From: Flaccisagitta enflata
Taxonomy: Eukaryota; Chaetognatha; Sagittoidea; Aphragmophora
Reading direction: 5' to 3'
Assembly: GCA_965153355.1 (NCBI GenBank)
Contig: OZ231126.1
Span: 46,872,001 to 46,936,000 of the forward strand
DNA: 64,000 nucleotides
In this document: positions 1 to 17,069 of the stretch, piece after piece
How the letters are laid out: the number at the start of each line of letters is the position of its first letter
Numbering within the stretch: the first letter of the stretch is position 1
Position numbers and translations under genes: made by a program
The notes under the pieces: model-generated
Told to the model about the DNA's origin: nothing
Databases searched by the model: none
Seen by the model: only the letters and a program-made list of their open reading frames with translations

Positions 1-453
1 CTCAGTCTCACCTTCTGATTCCCAGTAATGAGCAAGTGTAACCGGAATCGATGGAATTTCAAGTCGTGTGAGAAAATTCAATCAAGAAGAGTAACAATTT
101 CATTTCACTCAATGAATCATTCACTTTATTGTTTAATTTCCTTAATGAAATCTCTTAATGAACCAGTCCCTTTTAATCTTTTCATGTTTCACAGAATAAT
201 TAATCTAAAACTGGATTCCAATTTACGAGTAACTTTATAAAGAGCGACCTCTCTCTGTGTGTTGTTCTTATGTCTATTCAAGGGTTTCAATTTACAAGTA
301 ACTCTACAAAGAGCGACTTCTCTCTGTGTGTTATTCATATGTATACATCCGACGGTCTGTCCAACACGTTCGTCCATTATGCGTTATTATTGATTGTATG
401 CATGACTATTACGTTGAACATATTTCGGGCGGCATACCATTCGTTCACACATG

Positions 454-536
454 CAATCATTCATTCATTCATTCATCTTCACTAAATCATTCATCTCTTC
501 ACTCATTCATTCATTCATTCATTCATTCATTCATCT
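454..536. repeat. (ATTC)n microsatellite
   Basis: Tetranucleotide tract with interruptions. Confidence 0.9.
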
Positions 537-903
537 CATTCATATAGTCATACTTGGCACACCCGTGATAATCTGTGTCTTGGGTCCGTTAGAGCAGGGT
601 TCAACGTAACCTTTTGCATTACTTCAGGTTCATAGGGGAAAAGCTCCCACACTCGTTGCCTAGATAACCCCTTTATTCACTAGCTGATAGGTTTATTAAA
701 TTTTTTTTCATGATTTGTTTATTCCTAAGCGAAAAAAAGAAAATTAAAGACCACTGTATTAATATTAAAGAACAAAATGCTGATCTGGAATTTTTATCAT
801 AAGCTCGACAAGGCAAGTATTTCTAATTTTAGAATACTGGGACTAAAAATAAACAAAGGAAATTGTTCATAATAATCAATTATTTCAGATGCGTGGCATA
901 AAA

Positions 904-1080
904 ACAGGGCCGGATACACAGTTACCCCAGTCGCTTGCGGGTGGGCAGGAGCCGTAATTTGGGCTGGAGCCTAAGACCGCAAAAACAAAAAGAAGTAAAG
1001 TGTGGCAGGGGACTGACCGACGAACGGACGAACGGATGGACAGACGAAGCGGGTTGTAGAGTCGCGTAGCACGCGATTGA
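904..1080 (-). mobile_element. hairpin/GTCC dispersed element copy
   Basis: Starts GGGCCGGATACACAG, has GGTGGGCAGGAGC, a (CGGA)-type tract, and ends GTAGAGTCGCGTAGCACGCGA with the terminal palindrome. Near full-length copy of the dispersed family described in findings. Confidence 0.7.
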
Positions 1081-1660
1081 AAATTTCGTCTAGCGTGTTC
1101 GCTGAAGTTTACGATGATATTGAAACTTTTTCATTCAAAAACTAAACATTGAGTTAAGATGAAAAGCAAATAGTTGCTTTTGAACTGAAGCCGCAGATAA
1201 TGAAAATGTATCAATGCGGAAAGAAAGAAAATTGTGATTCGTCTTTCTCTTTAAAGAAATGTAAGTTGTAAATTGAAAATTGAATGGAATATTGGACGTC
1301 TGGCAATCTCGTTCAAATTGTTTTGTACGATTTATTGAACTTGAAGAGAATCTGGAACACAGTACCTCAGATCCCCCCGTCCCAAAATTCATCCCTCTTT
1401 CACCCCCAATTCACTAATGGAGCAACCAGTCGCAGATCTAATTTAAAATGCGTATTACGATTAGGATTTGCAAAAATTCCAATTTCATGGATTTGCAATT
1501 TATGTGTTTTAAAATCAAAGGTCGACCAAAGGTTCGGTTTGGTACTGACCTACTGACTCTCACCCACCTTTGGCCTCCAGTTCGGCTTCGGTTTTGAAAG
1601 TGCCAGTAGGTAGTACAAATATCAGTATGTAGTAGGTAGAAGGTTCAAAAATGAATTTAG

Positions 1661-1663
<3 letters not shown>

Positions 1664-1714
<51 letters not shown>
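1664..1714. repeat. (GA)n microsatellite
   Basis: About 25 units, in copy 1 of the tandem duplication. Confidence 0.95.
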
Positions 1715-1718
<4 letters not shown>

Positions 1719-2569
1719 AAAAAAGAGACAGAGAGAAATGATAACAATATAAAAATCATTTATAAAAAAATATAAGGACCACTGTTTTTAGTCGCTATCA
1801 CGCGACTCTACAACCTGCTATGTCCATTGGTCGGTTGGTTGGTTGGTGAGTCAGTTGGTCACATTTTACTTTTTTTTATGATTTTATTTCTTTGACCCTA
1901 CTGCTCCTGCCCTAATGGTCTAGTGACCTCAAAAATTAAACAAAGAAATAAAGACATAGAAACAAAAAAAAGGATAAAAATTTTGCTAAAAAAAAAATTT
2001 GCGATGATATTGAAACTTTTTCATTCAAAAACTAAACATTGAGTTAAGATGAAAAGCAAATAGTTGCTTTTGAACTGAAGCCGCAGATAATGAAAATGTA
2101 TCAATGCGGAAAGAAAGAAAATTGTGATTTGTCTTTCTCTTTAAAGAAATGTAAGTTGTAAATTGAAAATTGAATGGAATATTGGAAGTCTGGCAATCTT
2201 GTTCAAATTGTTTTGTACGATTTATTGAACTTGAAGAGAATCTGGAACACAGTACCTCAGATCCCCCCGTCCCAAAATTAAGTACCTGTCACCCCCAATT
2301 CATACCTCTTTCACCACCAATTCACTAATGGAGCAACCAGTCGCAGATCTAATTTAAAATGCGTATTACGATTAGGATTTGCAAAAATTCCAATTTCATC
2401 GATTTGCAATTTATGTGTTTTAAAATTAAAGGTCGACCGAAGGTTCGGTTTGGTACTGACCTACTGACTCTCACCCACCTTCGGCCTCCAGTTCGGCTTC
2501 GGTTTTGAAAGTGCCAGTAGGTAGTACAAATATCAGTATGTAGTAGGTAGAAGGTTCAAAAATGAATTT

Positions 2570-2573
<4 letters not shown>

Positions 2574-2662
<89 letters not shown>
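2574..2662. repeat. (GA)n microsatellite
   Basis: About 44 units, in copy 2 of the tandem duplication; almost twice as long as in copy 1. Confidence 0.95.
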
Positions 2663-2666
<4 letters not shown>

Positions 2667-3502
2667 AAAGAAAAAGAAAAAAAGAGACAGAGAGAAATGA
2701 TAACAATATAAAAATCATTTATAAAAAAATATAAGGACCACTGTATTTAGTCGCTATCACGCGACTCTACAACCTGCTATGTCCATTGGTCGGTTGGTTG
2801 GTTGGTCGGTCAGTTGGTCATATTTTACTTTTTTTTATGATTTTATTTCTTTGACCCTACTGCTCCTGCCCTAAAGGTCTAGTGACCTCAAAAATTAAAC
2901 AAAGAAATAAAGACATAGAAACTAAAAAAGGATAAAAATTTTACTAAAAAAAATATTTAGGATCAAGGCAAGATGAACAGGTATGCAACAAGACAGAAAA
3001 GTACACAGCCAGACAGACAAATGGACAGCATTAAAAAAATGCTTTGCAAAGGTTAACATTGGTACTGACTTATTAGATGAAGCACTTCCTCTACCTTGAA
3101 ACCAAAGTCAAAATTGTTATCCAATTTTGATTTTGTATGTATAATTTTTTTTTAAACAAACTAAAAGAATAGAAGCTAGGTGGAAAACAAAAAAATAGAA
3201 GACAGAAAAAAAATGAATATTTAATTTTTTTATAAATTTTTTTTTTACTTTCTGTGAATGAAGAATAGAAGTAACTTCAAACTTCGGTTTCTGAATTCGG
3301 TAACCTTCGGTTTCGATTTCGGTAATCTAGTCACTGTCAACTTCGGCTTCGGTTCAGCTTCGGTTAACCTACCTCCGGTCGACCTCTATTTAAAATCCGA
3401 AACTTCATTTTCTGCCATTTTCCCCATTCTCAATGAAGGCTCATAAACATATCATTATCATTCCTAGTTCATTCCTAGTTCTTTTGTATCAGATTCTTTT
3501 TA

Positions 3503-3720
3503 GATGCGTCCTCGCATCTCTATAAGAGGGTGTGTCCGTCCGTCCGTCTCCCATTCTCTCAAAATCAGTCAGCGCACTCCCACACACTCAGAAGCCACCC
3601 CCATCCATTAATCGATGCGCCCTCGTATCTCTATAAGAGGGTGTGTCCGTCTGTCCGTCTCCCATTCTCTCAAAATCAGTCAGCGCACTCCCACACACTC
3701 AGAGGCCATCCCCAACCATT
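3503..3720 (+). repeat. two tandem copies of a ~110-bp hairpin-family variant
   Basis: Both copies contain TCTCTATAAGAGGGTGTGTCC and GTCTCCCATTCTCTC. They are related to the GTCC-type dispersed family by the 'TATAAGAGG...GTCCGTCC' core. Confidence 0.7.
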
Positions 3721-4297
3721 ATTAGATCTCTTGAGCTGCTATTTTGATTATTAATATATTACCTTCAATTCGTTTTTTGATATATGATAATCCATGGATT
3801 GATTCTATTTTTCCAGCACAACATTTAATATGTTTCTTGCAGACAAAATAAAGTTGAAAGTCCTTTAGAAAGAGGTTGATTGCCTTTGACCTGAAATTTT
3901 CTGATTTAAAAATTTAATTCTGATAAAGACATATTGAAAACTTTGGTCTTTACAAAAAATAAATGCTCATCTACTTTATGCATATAGTATTAGAATTATA
4001 TAGAAAGTGATTATTTTGGTTCAAATTAGGCAAATTAGTGTTATTAATAAAAGTGATTATTTTGGTTCAAATTAGGCAAATTAGTGTGATTAATAAAAGC
4101 CATTCATTTGTTTCAATCTAGAATCCTCCTAAAACTTCACGTACAATAAAAACCTACCAGTAAGGACGAGGGCGCATCTATTGTTTGTCTATCAAACTTG
4201 TTACTCCTTCCATGATTAACTGCTGAAAAAAAAAATCGATATTCTTTATTTGTCTTTCCTGCGGCACCGCGTCCACTGCCTGTATGACTATCTATCT

Positions 4298-4301
<4 letters not shown>

Positions 4302-4387
<86 letters not shown>

Positions 4388-4427
4388 CTCTCTGTCTCAG
4401 TCTGTCTGTCTGTCTCTGTTGCTTTCT

Positions 4428-4520
<93 letters not shown>
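4302..4520. repeat. (TG)n then (CT)n microsatellites
   Basis: (TG)n at 4302-4386 and (CT)n at 4433-4520, separated by a short CTGT-rich spacer. Confidence 0.95.
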
Positions 4521-4523
<3 letters not shown>

Positions 4524-5188
4524 CTCTCATTTTTTTCTCTTTTATTCCCCCTATTGTTATGATTTTTCTCAACTCAATTAGCAAAATTCTTTGTCAGAGA
4601 TTTCAGATACGTGTTCATGAACCCCTTCAGGAACGTGTTTATCTTCACTCTAAAAACTCAACTGAGTTTGAAATTGATGCTTTCGCTGGTTTCGACACTT
4701 ATTATAGTGCCATTTGATTTCGGCCAATTGTCTTTTTGTCATTTATCTTGGTGGTAGAAATGAACATTTTGAGAATAAGAGACATCTTTGAGTTCGCTTT
4801 ATGTTGAAACAGCAAATATTCGAAGAAAGTGTTTTACTGTACTTTTTGTATCTTTTTGTGGCACTTATGATGCTCGAATGCTTTTATAAAACAATTTACA
4901 GCCTTGATACACTTTTATCATATGCTGACAGTTTAATTATGCAATTCACGAGGAAAAAAAGAAAATCAGATTAGATTTTACTTTTTTTTAATAGATTAGA
5001 TTAGATTAGATAAGATCAGATTAGATTTTATTTTCTTTATTTAATCTTTTAATTTTTAGACTCAAATGCAGGGAAATTTTGCGATTTCAAAAACATTTTT
5101 TTTTTCATTTTTTAAGCAATTTTAGAATTTCAATCGGATCCCCGTCAATGAACAAAAATCTTAAAAGAGTATGGGTCCGCGACTGGGG

Positions 5189-5535
5189 TCAAACGGCGTT
5201 GTCAAACGGCGTTGTCATACGGCGTTGTCATACGGCGTTGTCATACGGCGTTGTCATACGGCGTTGTCATACAGCGTTGTCATACGGCGTTGTCATACGG
5301 CGTTGTCATACGGCGTTGTCATACAGCGTTGTCATACGGCGTTGTCATACGGCGTTGTCATACGGCGTTGTCATACGGCGTTGTCATACGGCGTTGTCAA
5401 ACGGCGTTGTCAAACGGCGTTGTCAAACGGCGTTGTCAAACGGCGTTGTCAAACGGCGTTGTCAAATGGCGTTGTCAAATGGCTTTGTCAAACGGCGTTG
5501 TCAAACGGTGTTGTCAAACGGCGTTGTCAAATGGC
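5189..5535. repeat. 13-bp minisatellite, ~26 copies
   Basis: Unit GTCATACGGCGTT, with the variant GTCAAACGGCGTT confined to the two ends and ATAC variants to the middle. Because 13 is not a multiple of 3, the same 13-residue peptide repeats in all frames; no gene is implied. Confidence 0.95.
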
Positions 5536-5539
5536 TGTT

Positions 5540-6345
5540 TGGTCGGTTTGGCCAGTTAGCATGCTATAATCTTTACAAATCAAATACATATGTTGAGTCC
5601 TTCCATTTAGAGACTACATACCAAGTCCTAACCAAATCGGTCGAAAAATGCCAAAGTTATGCATGTTTCTCACTTTTAGGCTGGTTGGGTGGTAGGCTGG
5701 TTTGGCCGGTTAGCATGCTAAAATCTTTACAATTCAAATACATATGTTAAGTTCTTCCATTCGGGGACTACATACCAAATTTTAACCAAATTGGTAGAAA
5801 AATGCCAAAGTTATGCATGTTTTTCACTTTTAGGCTGGTAGGCTAGTTGGGTGGTAGGCCGGTTTGGCCGTTTAGCATGCTAAAATCTTTACAAATCAAA
5901 TACATATGTTGAGTCCTTCCATTTAGAGACTACATACCAAGTTTTAACCAAATTGGTTGAAAAATGCCAAAGTTATGCACGTTTTTCACTTTTAGGCTGG
6001 TAGGCTGGTTGGGTGGTAGGCCGGTTTGGCCAGTTAGCATGCTAAAATCTTTACAAATCAAATACATATGTTGAGTCCTTCCATTTAGAGACTACATACC
6101 AAGTTTTAACCAAATCGGTTGAAAAATGCCAAAGTTATACACGTTTTTCACTTTTAGGCTGGTAGGCTGGTTGGTTGGTAGGCCGGTTTGGCCGGTTAGC
6201 ATGCTAAAATCTTTACAATTCAAATACTTTGTTGAGTTCTTCCATTTAGGGACTACAAATTTTAACCAAATTGGTTGAAAAATGCCAAAGTTATGTACGT
6301 TTTTCACTTTTAGGCTGGTAGGCTGGTTGGGCCGGTTGGGTGGGT
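5540..6345. repeat. ~162-bp satellite, 5 copies
   Basis: TAGCATGCTA recurs at 5557, 5711, 5873, 6035 and 6197. Units share ACATATGTTGAGTCCTTCCA and the TTTTTCACTTTTAGGCTGG end. The array starts where the 13-bp minisatellite stops. Confidence 0.95.
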
Positions 6346-6458
6346 CGGATCATAACATACGCATAGGCTGCAAAGCGGCTTACCCTAATACAACTTCCCT
6401 CCAAATATGAAGCAAATCGGTCAAGGCGTTCAAAAGTTAGCTCATTTTTAAAAGTGTG

Positions 6459-6494
<36 letters not shown>

Positions 6495-6976
6495 GACGAC
6501 GACACCCACCCGCCTCGAATTATAGTCCGCGTCGGAATGGTATTCCGTCGCGGACAAAAATGAAGGTGTAAACTGTTTGCTGTCTTGATTAAGCCTCATG
6601 ATAAGGAATTTAATGGGCGTCTTAGCACACATCATGACACATCATGACACAATTCAATCTTTGGTTAGTCTTTCGCTTTTGCGTCCTTCAAAACTCCAAT
6701 CGCGCATTTTTGTCTCGTATTATAGTTGATGATTATGATGATGTGAATTGTGGAATTTTTCAGTCGCGTGCTCTTCAAGCCACTTTTCGGTCCGTCCGTT
6801 GGTCGGTTGGTGCATCTGTTCCACACAAAGTTGTATCTTCAATGTTTTAAAGCTGTTTCCAGCTATTTCAAGGTCTTTGTCTGTATGCCTGTTTGTTTGT
6901 CCATCAGTTTGTTTGACTTTTTCTGATGCACGCGACGTTGGTATAATGACCTTGATTTCATTAAGTTTAGTTGTTA

Positions 6977-7097
<121 letters not shown>

Positions 7098-7411
7098 TTC
7101 TAAACCAAACAAAAACTAAGAAATGAACACAAACAAACACAAACAAAAACCGTTTATCAAGCCCGCGAGCACAAATCAAAGACGCGTTAGGTCACGATTT
7201 TGCAATCAAAGTGCGAGCGCGTGAGGCTTTGATTTCCAACAAGCAGATGAATTCCGAAGTTATTTCCCAAGAGACGACAGCAATATGATGAAGCAAATAA
7301 TATTCCTTGAATTGTACGTGATATCACGCTTTATCCCCGCAAAGAAACACATGTTTCTTATGTTTGATTTTGTAAGAATCCAAGAATCGAGAATACAAAG
7401 ATTTGAAAAAC

Positions 7412-7421
7412 GATAGAAGAA

Positions 7422-7456
<35 letters not shown>

Positions 7457-7620
7457 AGAAGAAGAAGAAGAAGAAGAAGAAGAAGAAGAAGAAGAAGAAG
7501 AAGAAGAAGAAGAAGAAGAAGAAGAAGAAGAAGAAGAAGAAGAAAAAGATGAACAAGAAGAAGAAGGAGAAGAAAAAGAAAAAGAGGAAGAAGAAGAAAA
7601 AGAAGACAGAAGAAGTAGAA
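7412..7620. repeat. (GAA)n microsatellite
   Basis: Pure GAA in the centre, with degraded A/G-rich edges. Such purine/pyrimidine-asymmetric GAA tracts can form triplex DNA. Confidence 0.95.
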
Positions 7621-8129
7621 AAAAGGAAAAACGAAAAAGAAAAACAGTGAAAAAGTGAAAAAGAAAAAGCAAATGCAAGTGCAAGTACAAATGCAAATGC
7701 AAGGAAGGTCTCAAACAAAACCAAAAGCAAAAGCTTTGTGCAAGTTTTCTGGTGGAAATGGTGAAAAATTTTCTTTTTTATTCTTTGTTCATTTTTAACG
7801 TTGTTTTGCATTTAGCTGTGATTTTTAAAAGAAAAATTCCTTTGAAATAACGTTGATTTCATGTTCATCACAAGTCAGGCTGTTAACGAATGCGGGCTGT
7901 TCGCACCAGTCGAAGTGTTGTTGCTGTAGCGTCGTCAACTTTTAGACTTACACACAGTAAAGGTCGTGGTCTAACGGACTCTAACAATCGATTGAAGAGA
8001 GAGAAGAGATTGGATTAGCAAACCCGCATGAAGAATTGGGATTCAGCGCTTGTCAGATTTGTTAAATGTGTATGTGTGGGCGTATGACCTATTGATGCTT
8101 AATAAAATCATGGTTGTCACTTTGTGGAT

Positions 8130-8500
<371 letters not shown>

Positions 8501-8559
8501 CAATAACATGGAGAAGGAAAGAAACACATGCCTTGAAACTTAGATTCGTGTTAACAGGC

Positions 8560-8720
8560 TGGGAAATGGGCTTTGGGTCTCAAGGCTGAAATTTTGGCCT
8601 TGGAATGGGATTTGGGCCTCAAGGCTGGGATTTGGGAATCAAGGATTTGGGCTTTGAGGCAGAAATTTCCCCATAAGCGAAAGGCTGAAAGCATACCGCG
8701 CGGATCAATAATAAAGACGC
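8560..8720. repeat. short array of ~22-bp 'GGGATTTGGGCCTCAAGGCT' units
   Basis: Five degenerate units followed by ATACCGCGCGGATCAA and AAAGACGCA. The same tail follows the larger array at 10850-11300. Confidence 0.75.
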
Positions 8721-8860
8721 ACTTTTAAATGCCCATTTTAGCCATTTTCTTATTGATTTTAAGTTGAATGCTTTGCAGTATTAAAGAGCCAAGCTTTTAA
8801 GCTTTAAGAATCAAAAAGAAGATGTTCCTAATCTTGAGGCATTTAGGCGTACAGTAGTAA

Positions 8861-9578
8861 CAGGCCGCTCAAGCGTCATTATGGTCAGCGGTTCCCGATG
8901 CCCCATTGATATGATTTAGTATTGTAGTGTTGGGGTAATGAGGCAGCGACCACGGAGGATTCCACACAGGGCAATTTTGTTTTGAGAGGCATGATCTTGG
9001 GTCTGAGAGGTCTGATCTGGGGTCCATAAGGTCTGATCTGGGGTGTGAGAGGCCGGATAAGAGGTCTGGGAGGCCTGAGTTAAGGCTTAAGAAGCTTGAA
9101 AAGAGGTCTGAGAGGCCTGATTTGGGGTGTGAGAGGCCTGATTTGGGATCCCAGACGCTTGATTTGTAGTTTGAGAGGCCTGATTTGGGGTCTGGGAGGC
9201 CTGATTTTAAATCCGAGATGCATGATTTTGAATCCAAGAGGCCTGATTGGGGGTCTGAGAGGCCTGATTTGAGGTCAAAGAGGCCTGATTTGGGGTCTAA
9301 TAGGCCGGATTTGAGGTCTTAGAGGCCTGCTTTGAGGTCTGAGAGACCTGATTTGGGGTCTGAAAAGCCTGATTTGGGGTCTGAAAAGCCTGATTTGGGG
9401 TCTGAGAGGCCTGATTTGGGGTCTGAGGGGCCTGATTTGAGGTCTGAGAGGCCTGCTTTGAGGTCTGAGAGGCCTAATTGGGGGCTTCGGGGGGGGGGGG
9501 TGGACACTGACATTAGATCGGAAAAATTGCCCTGTGTGGAACCATAGGTCATTGACCCCTCCGGGGCCGCTGCCCAAA
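8861..9578 (-). mobile_element. GGGCAGCGGCC-type element with 21-bp minisatellite
   Basis: Ends: AACAGGCCGCTCAAGCG on the left and GGGGCCGCTGCCC on the right. Inner inverted pairs contain CACACAGGGCAATTTT (8964-8981 versus 9521-9543). The interior (8990-9478) is about 23 units of GGTCTGAGAGGCCTGATTTG. A 10-G run sits at its end. Confidence 0.65.
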
Positions 9579-10067
9579 AAAAGAGTAAAAACAGTCAAAA
9601 ATTGTTTCGGCAATTCCATATGAGAACAAGTGACGTGGGGTCACAATATTGTTGCGGACGGGTGGGCAGGGACATCCAACCCCCATCCACACCCCCCCAA
9701 CACACACATACACACACATTCAAACATACACAAAAAGAATTCAAAAGCTTTTTAACCGTTTTAGATACAGACTTGGGATTGGTCTAGAATGAGAGAAAAT
9801 TCGAAAAATCTTCAAAATTACTTTGTCTGCAAAATGTTTTCATAAGATAAAGAAACAATAAACTATTTCTTCAATGATTTTGTATCTTGTCATGTGTTCA
9901 AAATAGTACATATAGTAGTTGTATTGAGTGGCTGTAATTTTTAAAGGGTTTGAGATACAGACCTGGGTTTGGTCTAGATTGAAAGAAAATTCGAAAATCT
10001 TCAAAATTACTTCAATGTAAAAATTTTCGAACAATTTTTCCCATCTGTTCTATTGATAAATGACGTC

Positions 10068-10665
10068 CTTTTTGGGCAGCGGCCCCAAAGGGCTGATGTC
10101 CTGTAGGACACAGGGGTGAATTTCCAGACATCAGTCCGTACGTCCATCCGTCCGTCCGTCCATCCATCCGTCCGTCCGTCCCCCCCTCGAGGCGCCTCTC
10201 AGGCCCATAATCAGTCCTTTCAGGCCCAAAAATCAGGCCTCTCAAGCCCAAAATAAGCCCTCTCCAGCCCAAAATAAGACCACCCAGGCCCAAAATTAGC
10301 TCTCTCAAGCCCAAAATCAGCCCTCGAAAGCCCTAAATCAGCCTTGTTAAGCCCAAAATCAGCCATTTCAGGCCTAAAATCAGGCCTCTCAAACATAAAA
10401 TCTGACCACTTGGGTCTCAATTCAGCCCTTAAAATGACCCTCTCAGGTCTCTAATGTGCCCTCATCCCTGATCTCCTTACTGTGCTCAAATCAATCGAAT
10501 CAGCTCTTGGATATACTTAATCAGGACGTCTGGAAATTCACCCCTGTGTCCTACAGGACATCGGCCCTTTGGGGCCGCTGCCCTGCTCTCCCTCCACTTC
10601 TTCAACTGATCACTCCAAGCAGGGCATCGGGTACCGCTGACCATGTGCGATCCTTGGATGACTAG
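10068..10665 (+). mobile_element. GGGCAGCGGCC-type element with (CCGT)n and 21-bp minisatellite
   Basis: Left GGGCAGCGGCCCCAAAGGG and GTCCTGTAGGACACAGGGGT; right the reverse complement (about 55 bp arms). Inside are (CCGT)n and some 12 units of a TCAGGCCCAAAATCAGCCCTC type. The right arm is followed by CCCTGCT ... AGCAGGGCA, a second small stem, and GTACCGCTGACCA. Confidence 0.7.
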
Positions 10666-10849
10666 TTTTTTCTATTAGCGTGGTAGGTCATCGGGCCCTT
10701 CGAGGCCGCTGCCCAAAAGAGAGAAGGCAGTTGAAAATGACTGACAGACAAACAGACAGCTTAATCGAAGATAGAAGCCGACGTTCGCAAAAGCGTTAGT
10801 GTGTATGTATATAAAGGGGGATGTGATGGTGAGAGGGGCAGCAGCCATT

Positions 10850-11345
10850 CGGGGATTAATGACCTATGCTCAGGCTCATGGAGACTCCTATGGTCTGAGG
10901 GCCTTTGGGCTGCAATTTGGATCACAAAGCTAAGACTTGGGATTTGAATCTCAAGGCTGGGAATTGAGCCCTGGAGCTGCGATTTGACCTTCAAGTCAGA
11001 GATTTTAGCCTCAAGGCAGGTGTGTTAGGGCGTCAAGGCAGAGATTTGAGCCTCTTGGTTGAAATTTGAGTGGAAGGGCTGAGATTTGAGCCTCAAGCCC
11101 AAGATTTGGGCCTTGAGGCTAACATTTGAGCCTTGAGGCTGGGATTTGAGCCTCAGGGCTGGGATTTGAGCCGCGAGGTTGGGATTTGAGTGTCAAGGCT
11201 AGGATATGAGCCTCAAGGCTAGGATTCAAGCCTTGAAATTGGGTTTTGAGCCTTGAGGCTGGGATAAAAGCCTCGAGAATAGGATTAGACCCTTAAGCGG
11301 GGGACGGGGAATACCACGTGGATCAAAAAAAAAGACGCAGCTATC
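10850..11345. repeat. ~22-bp minisatellite array
   Basis: About 20 degenerate units of GGCTGGGATTTGAGCCTCAA type, ending with ATACCACGTGGATCAAA and AAAGACGCA as at 8700. Confidence 0.85.
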
Positions 11346-12258
11346 TATTTATTGACAAAACAGATATCAAAAATAATTTAAACAATTTTTGACAAAGACA
11401 TTTTGAAAGATTTTCAAAAAATCTTTCAATCTAGACCAATCCCAGGTCTGTATCTCAAACGGTTTAGAAGCTAGAGCCCTGCAAAGAGAAGCACTATTTA
11501 GTGAAAATGCATTTTTATATAGGGATTGCGAAACTGGAATGGGCAATGTTTTTACTCAAACTAATGCCATTCCTAAACGAATAAAGATAGAAATACCAGA
11601 TTGGCGCCAAATGAAAGTACTTTCAAAGGGCTTTCAAATGACCTATGATTTTCATAAGTTTTTTTCATATTCATAGGCAAAATTAGTCATTCAAAAGTGG
11701 GTCTTTTTTTTTGAGTCGTATGGTAGGAGGAAAAAAACAAGAGAGAGGAGAAAATCTCCCATATTTGTGAAAGCATAGGTGATCGGCCGCTGCCCAAACC
11801 GAGAAATTACGATGACAGGCGCTGATATTCACTGATACTAGTGGTTTACTAAAAGTGTGGGAAAAATACATATAAATAAACGCGAACAGTGTGACGTAAC
11901 GGAAACCGATACTAATTGCGAATTGCCATTTCCTCTTTTGATTTCCGCACTAAACGCTTTTATTGAAGATGGGAATTGATCTCAAACATGCAAAATGGAA
12001 AGTGAACATATGGTGGAAAACGGAACAAGGCTTCAGCCAATTGTGTGTACGCGAAACGTTGTGCGACTTTCACGCAAGAAACGAATCTGAGTGGTCAGAT
12101 GATATTTTGATCATGATGGTCCCTAAGAGACTTGCAAAGGCTAAGTCATCTTGATCTTGGTGAAAATTGGTTGCTGAATGCTGATGCCTTCGAGAAAGAA
12201 ACCAACAACCGGCGCGACACATATGAGTCACATGACATGTCTGCTCCGGCATGGAAGA

Positions 12259-12259
12259 G

Positions 12260-12318
<59 letters not shown>
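12259..12318. repeat. (GA)n microsatellite
   Basis: About 29 units. Confidence 0.95.
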
Positions 12319-12320
<2 letters not shown>

Positions 12321-12777
12321 CCGTCTGCGGTAGATGAGTCAAAGGCGGATGTTGGAATCAGCGGCGTTGCATTTTCCCGAGAAGGAGAAAGATTTCTGTT
12401 GCAAAAGGATTTTTCAATTTTGCTGCCTTTTGTTCCGGAACCAATTTCTTAGTTCCGCCTAAATTCCAAATGAGGGCTGCTGGTTCCGAGACCGTCAATC
12501 GAACGCGAAACAAATGAGGGAATCTTACAGCTAATTATCTCTCAAGTTGAAGTGTAGTTTAAATGATTTTAATCGTTTTGACATCGTTTGCCGTTCGCGA
12601 TGGCAGTTGAATTGTCATTAATGATGGCAGTCAACTGGGAAGAATCAAGTCATCGCCTCGCGTCAATTCAGATTCACTACGTTTTTTCCTCCCTTCTTTT
12701 ACTTTTTGCTTGTGACTTTTGTCTCTAGGTGGTTTTGTTTTTTGTTGTTTTTTTTTCTGTTCAACCTTCCATTTTTT

Positions 12778-12786
12778 TTCTTTCTG

Positions 12787-12870
<84 letters not shown>

Positions 12871-13000
12871 TTTTTCTTTCTGTCTTCCTTTCTGTCAGTC
12901 TTCCTGTCTAACTTTCGTTCTTTCTTTCTTTTTTTCTTTCCCTCTTTCCTTCTTTCTTTCTTTCTTTCTCTCGTTCTTTCTTCCTTTCCCTCTTCTTCGA

Positions 13001-13088
<88 letters not shown>
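12778..13088. repeat. (TTTC)n then (TC)n microsatellites
   Basis: (TTTC)n at 12778-12990, degenerating, then pure (TC)n at 13004-13088. Downstream of the protease 3' end. Confidence 0.95.
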
Positions 13089-13091
<3 letters not shown>

Positions 13092-13228
13092 ACTTTGGTA
13101 ACCGTGTATCCGGCCTTGTTTCTCAATGATCAGTAACTGCTAATTAAATTTCTCATTAATCTAAAGAACTGATGAGCAATGCAATGTCGACGCAGTTCAA
13201 AAGCCGGCATATCAAAAGTTTAAGAGAT

Positions 13229-13234
13229 TTTATT
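13229..13234 (-). terminator. poly(A) signal AATAAA of the protease gene
   Basis: AATAAA on the minus strand 59 bp after the TAA stop of the protease; nothing else nearby would use it. Confidence 0.6.
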
Positions 13235-13292
13235 CACTTTAAAACGAAATAAAAAAACAAACAATGAACTAAAAAATGGTTGACAACCCAAT

Positions 13293-17038
<3,746 letters not shown>

Positions 17039-17069
17039 TATGACTTGGATGTTCTTCGATTTGAGAAAC

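Larger units (their letters stand above)
1112..2958. repeat. tandem duplication of an ~890-bp unit
   Basis: 1112-2000 and 2002-2958 are the same sequence, offset 890 bp. The copies share the (GA)n tract, the TTCGG-rich part and the embedded hairpin-family copy. Copy 2 has a longer (GA)n and a short internal duplication near 2280. Confidence 0.9.
9740..11475. repeat. three dispersed copies of a ~90-bp unit (two direct, one inverted)
   Basis: Copies at about 9748-9830 and 9945-10030 (direct) and 11395-11475 (inverted). Shared core: AGATACAGAC(T/C)TGGG and GAAAATTCGAAAA(A)TCTTC. Confidence 0.7.

Noticed and set aside
5189-5535. Regular short repeats resembling a CRISPR array
   Set aside because: Units are contiguous with no unique spacers, and the DNA is eukaryotic. 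The same applies to the 21-bp and 14-bp arrays.
11963-12452. Two overlapping plus-strand frames around a (GA)n tract
   Set aside because: They overlap in different frames, most residues come from the repeat, and no homologous words are visible.
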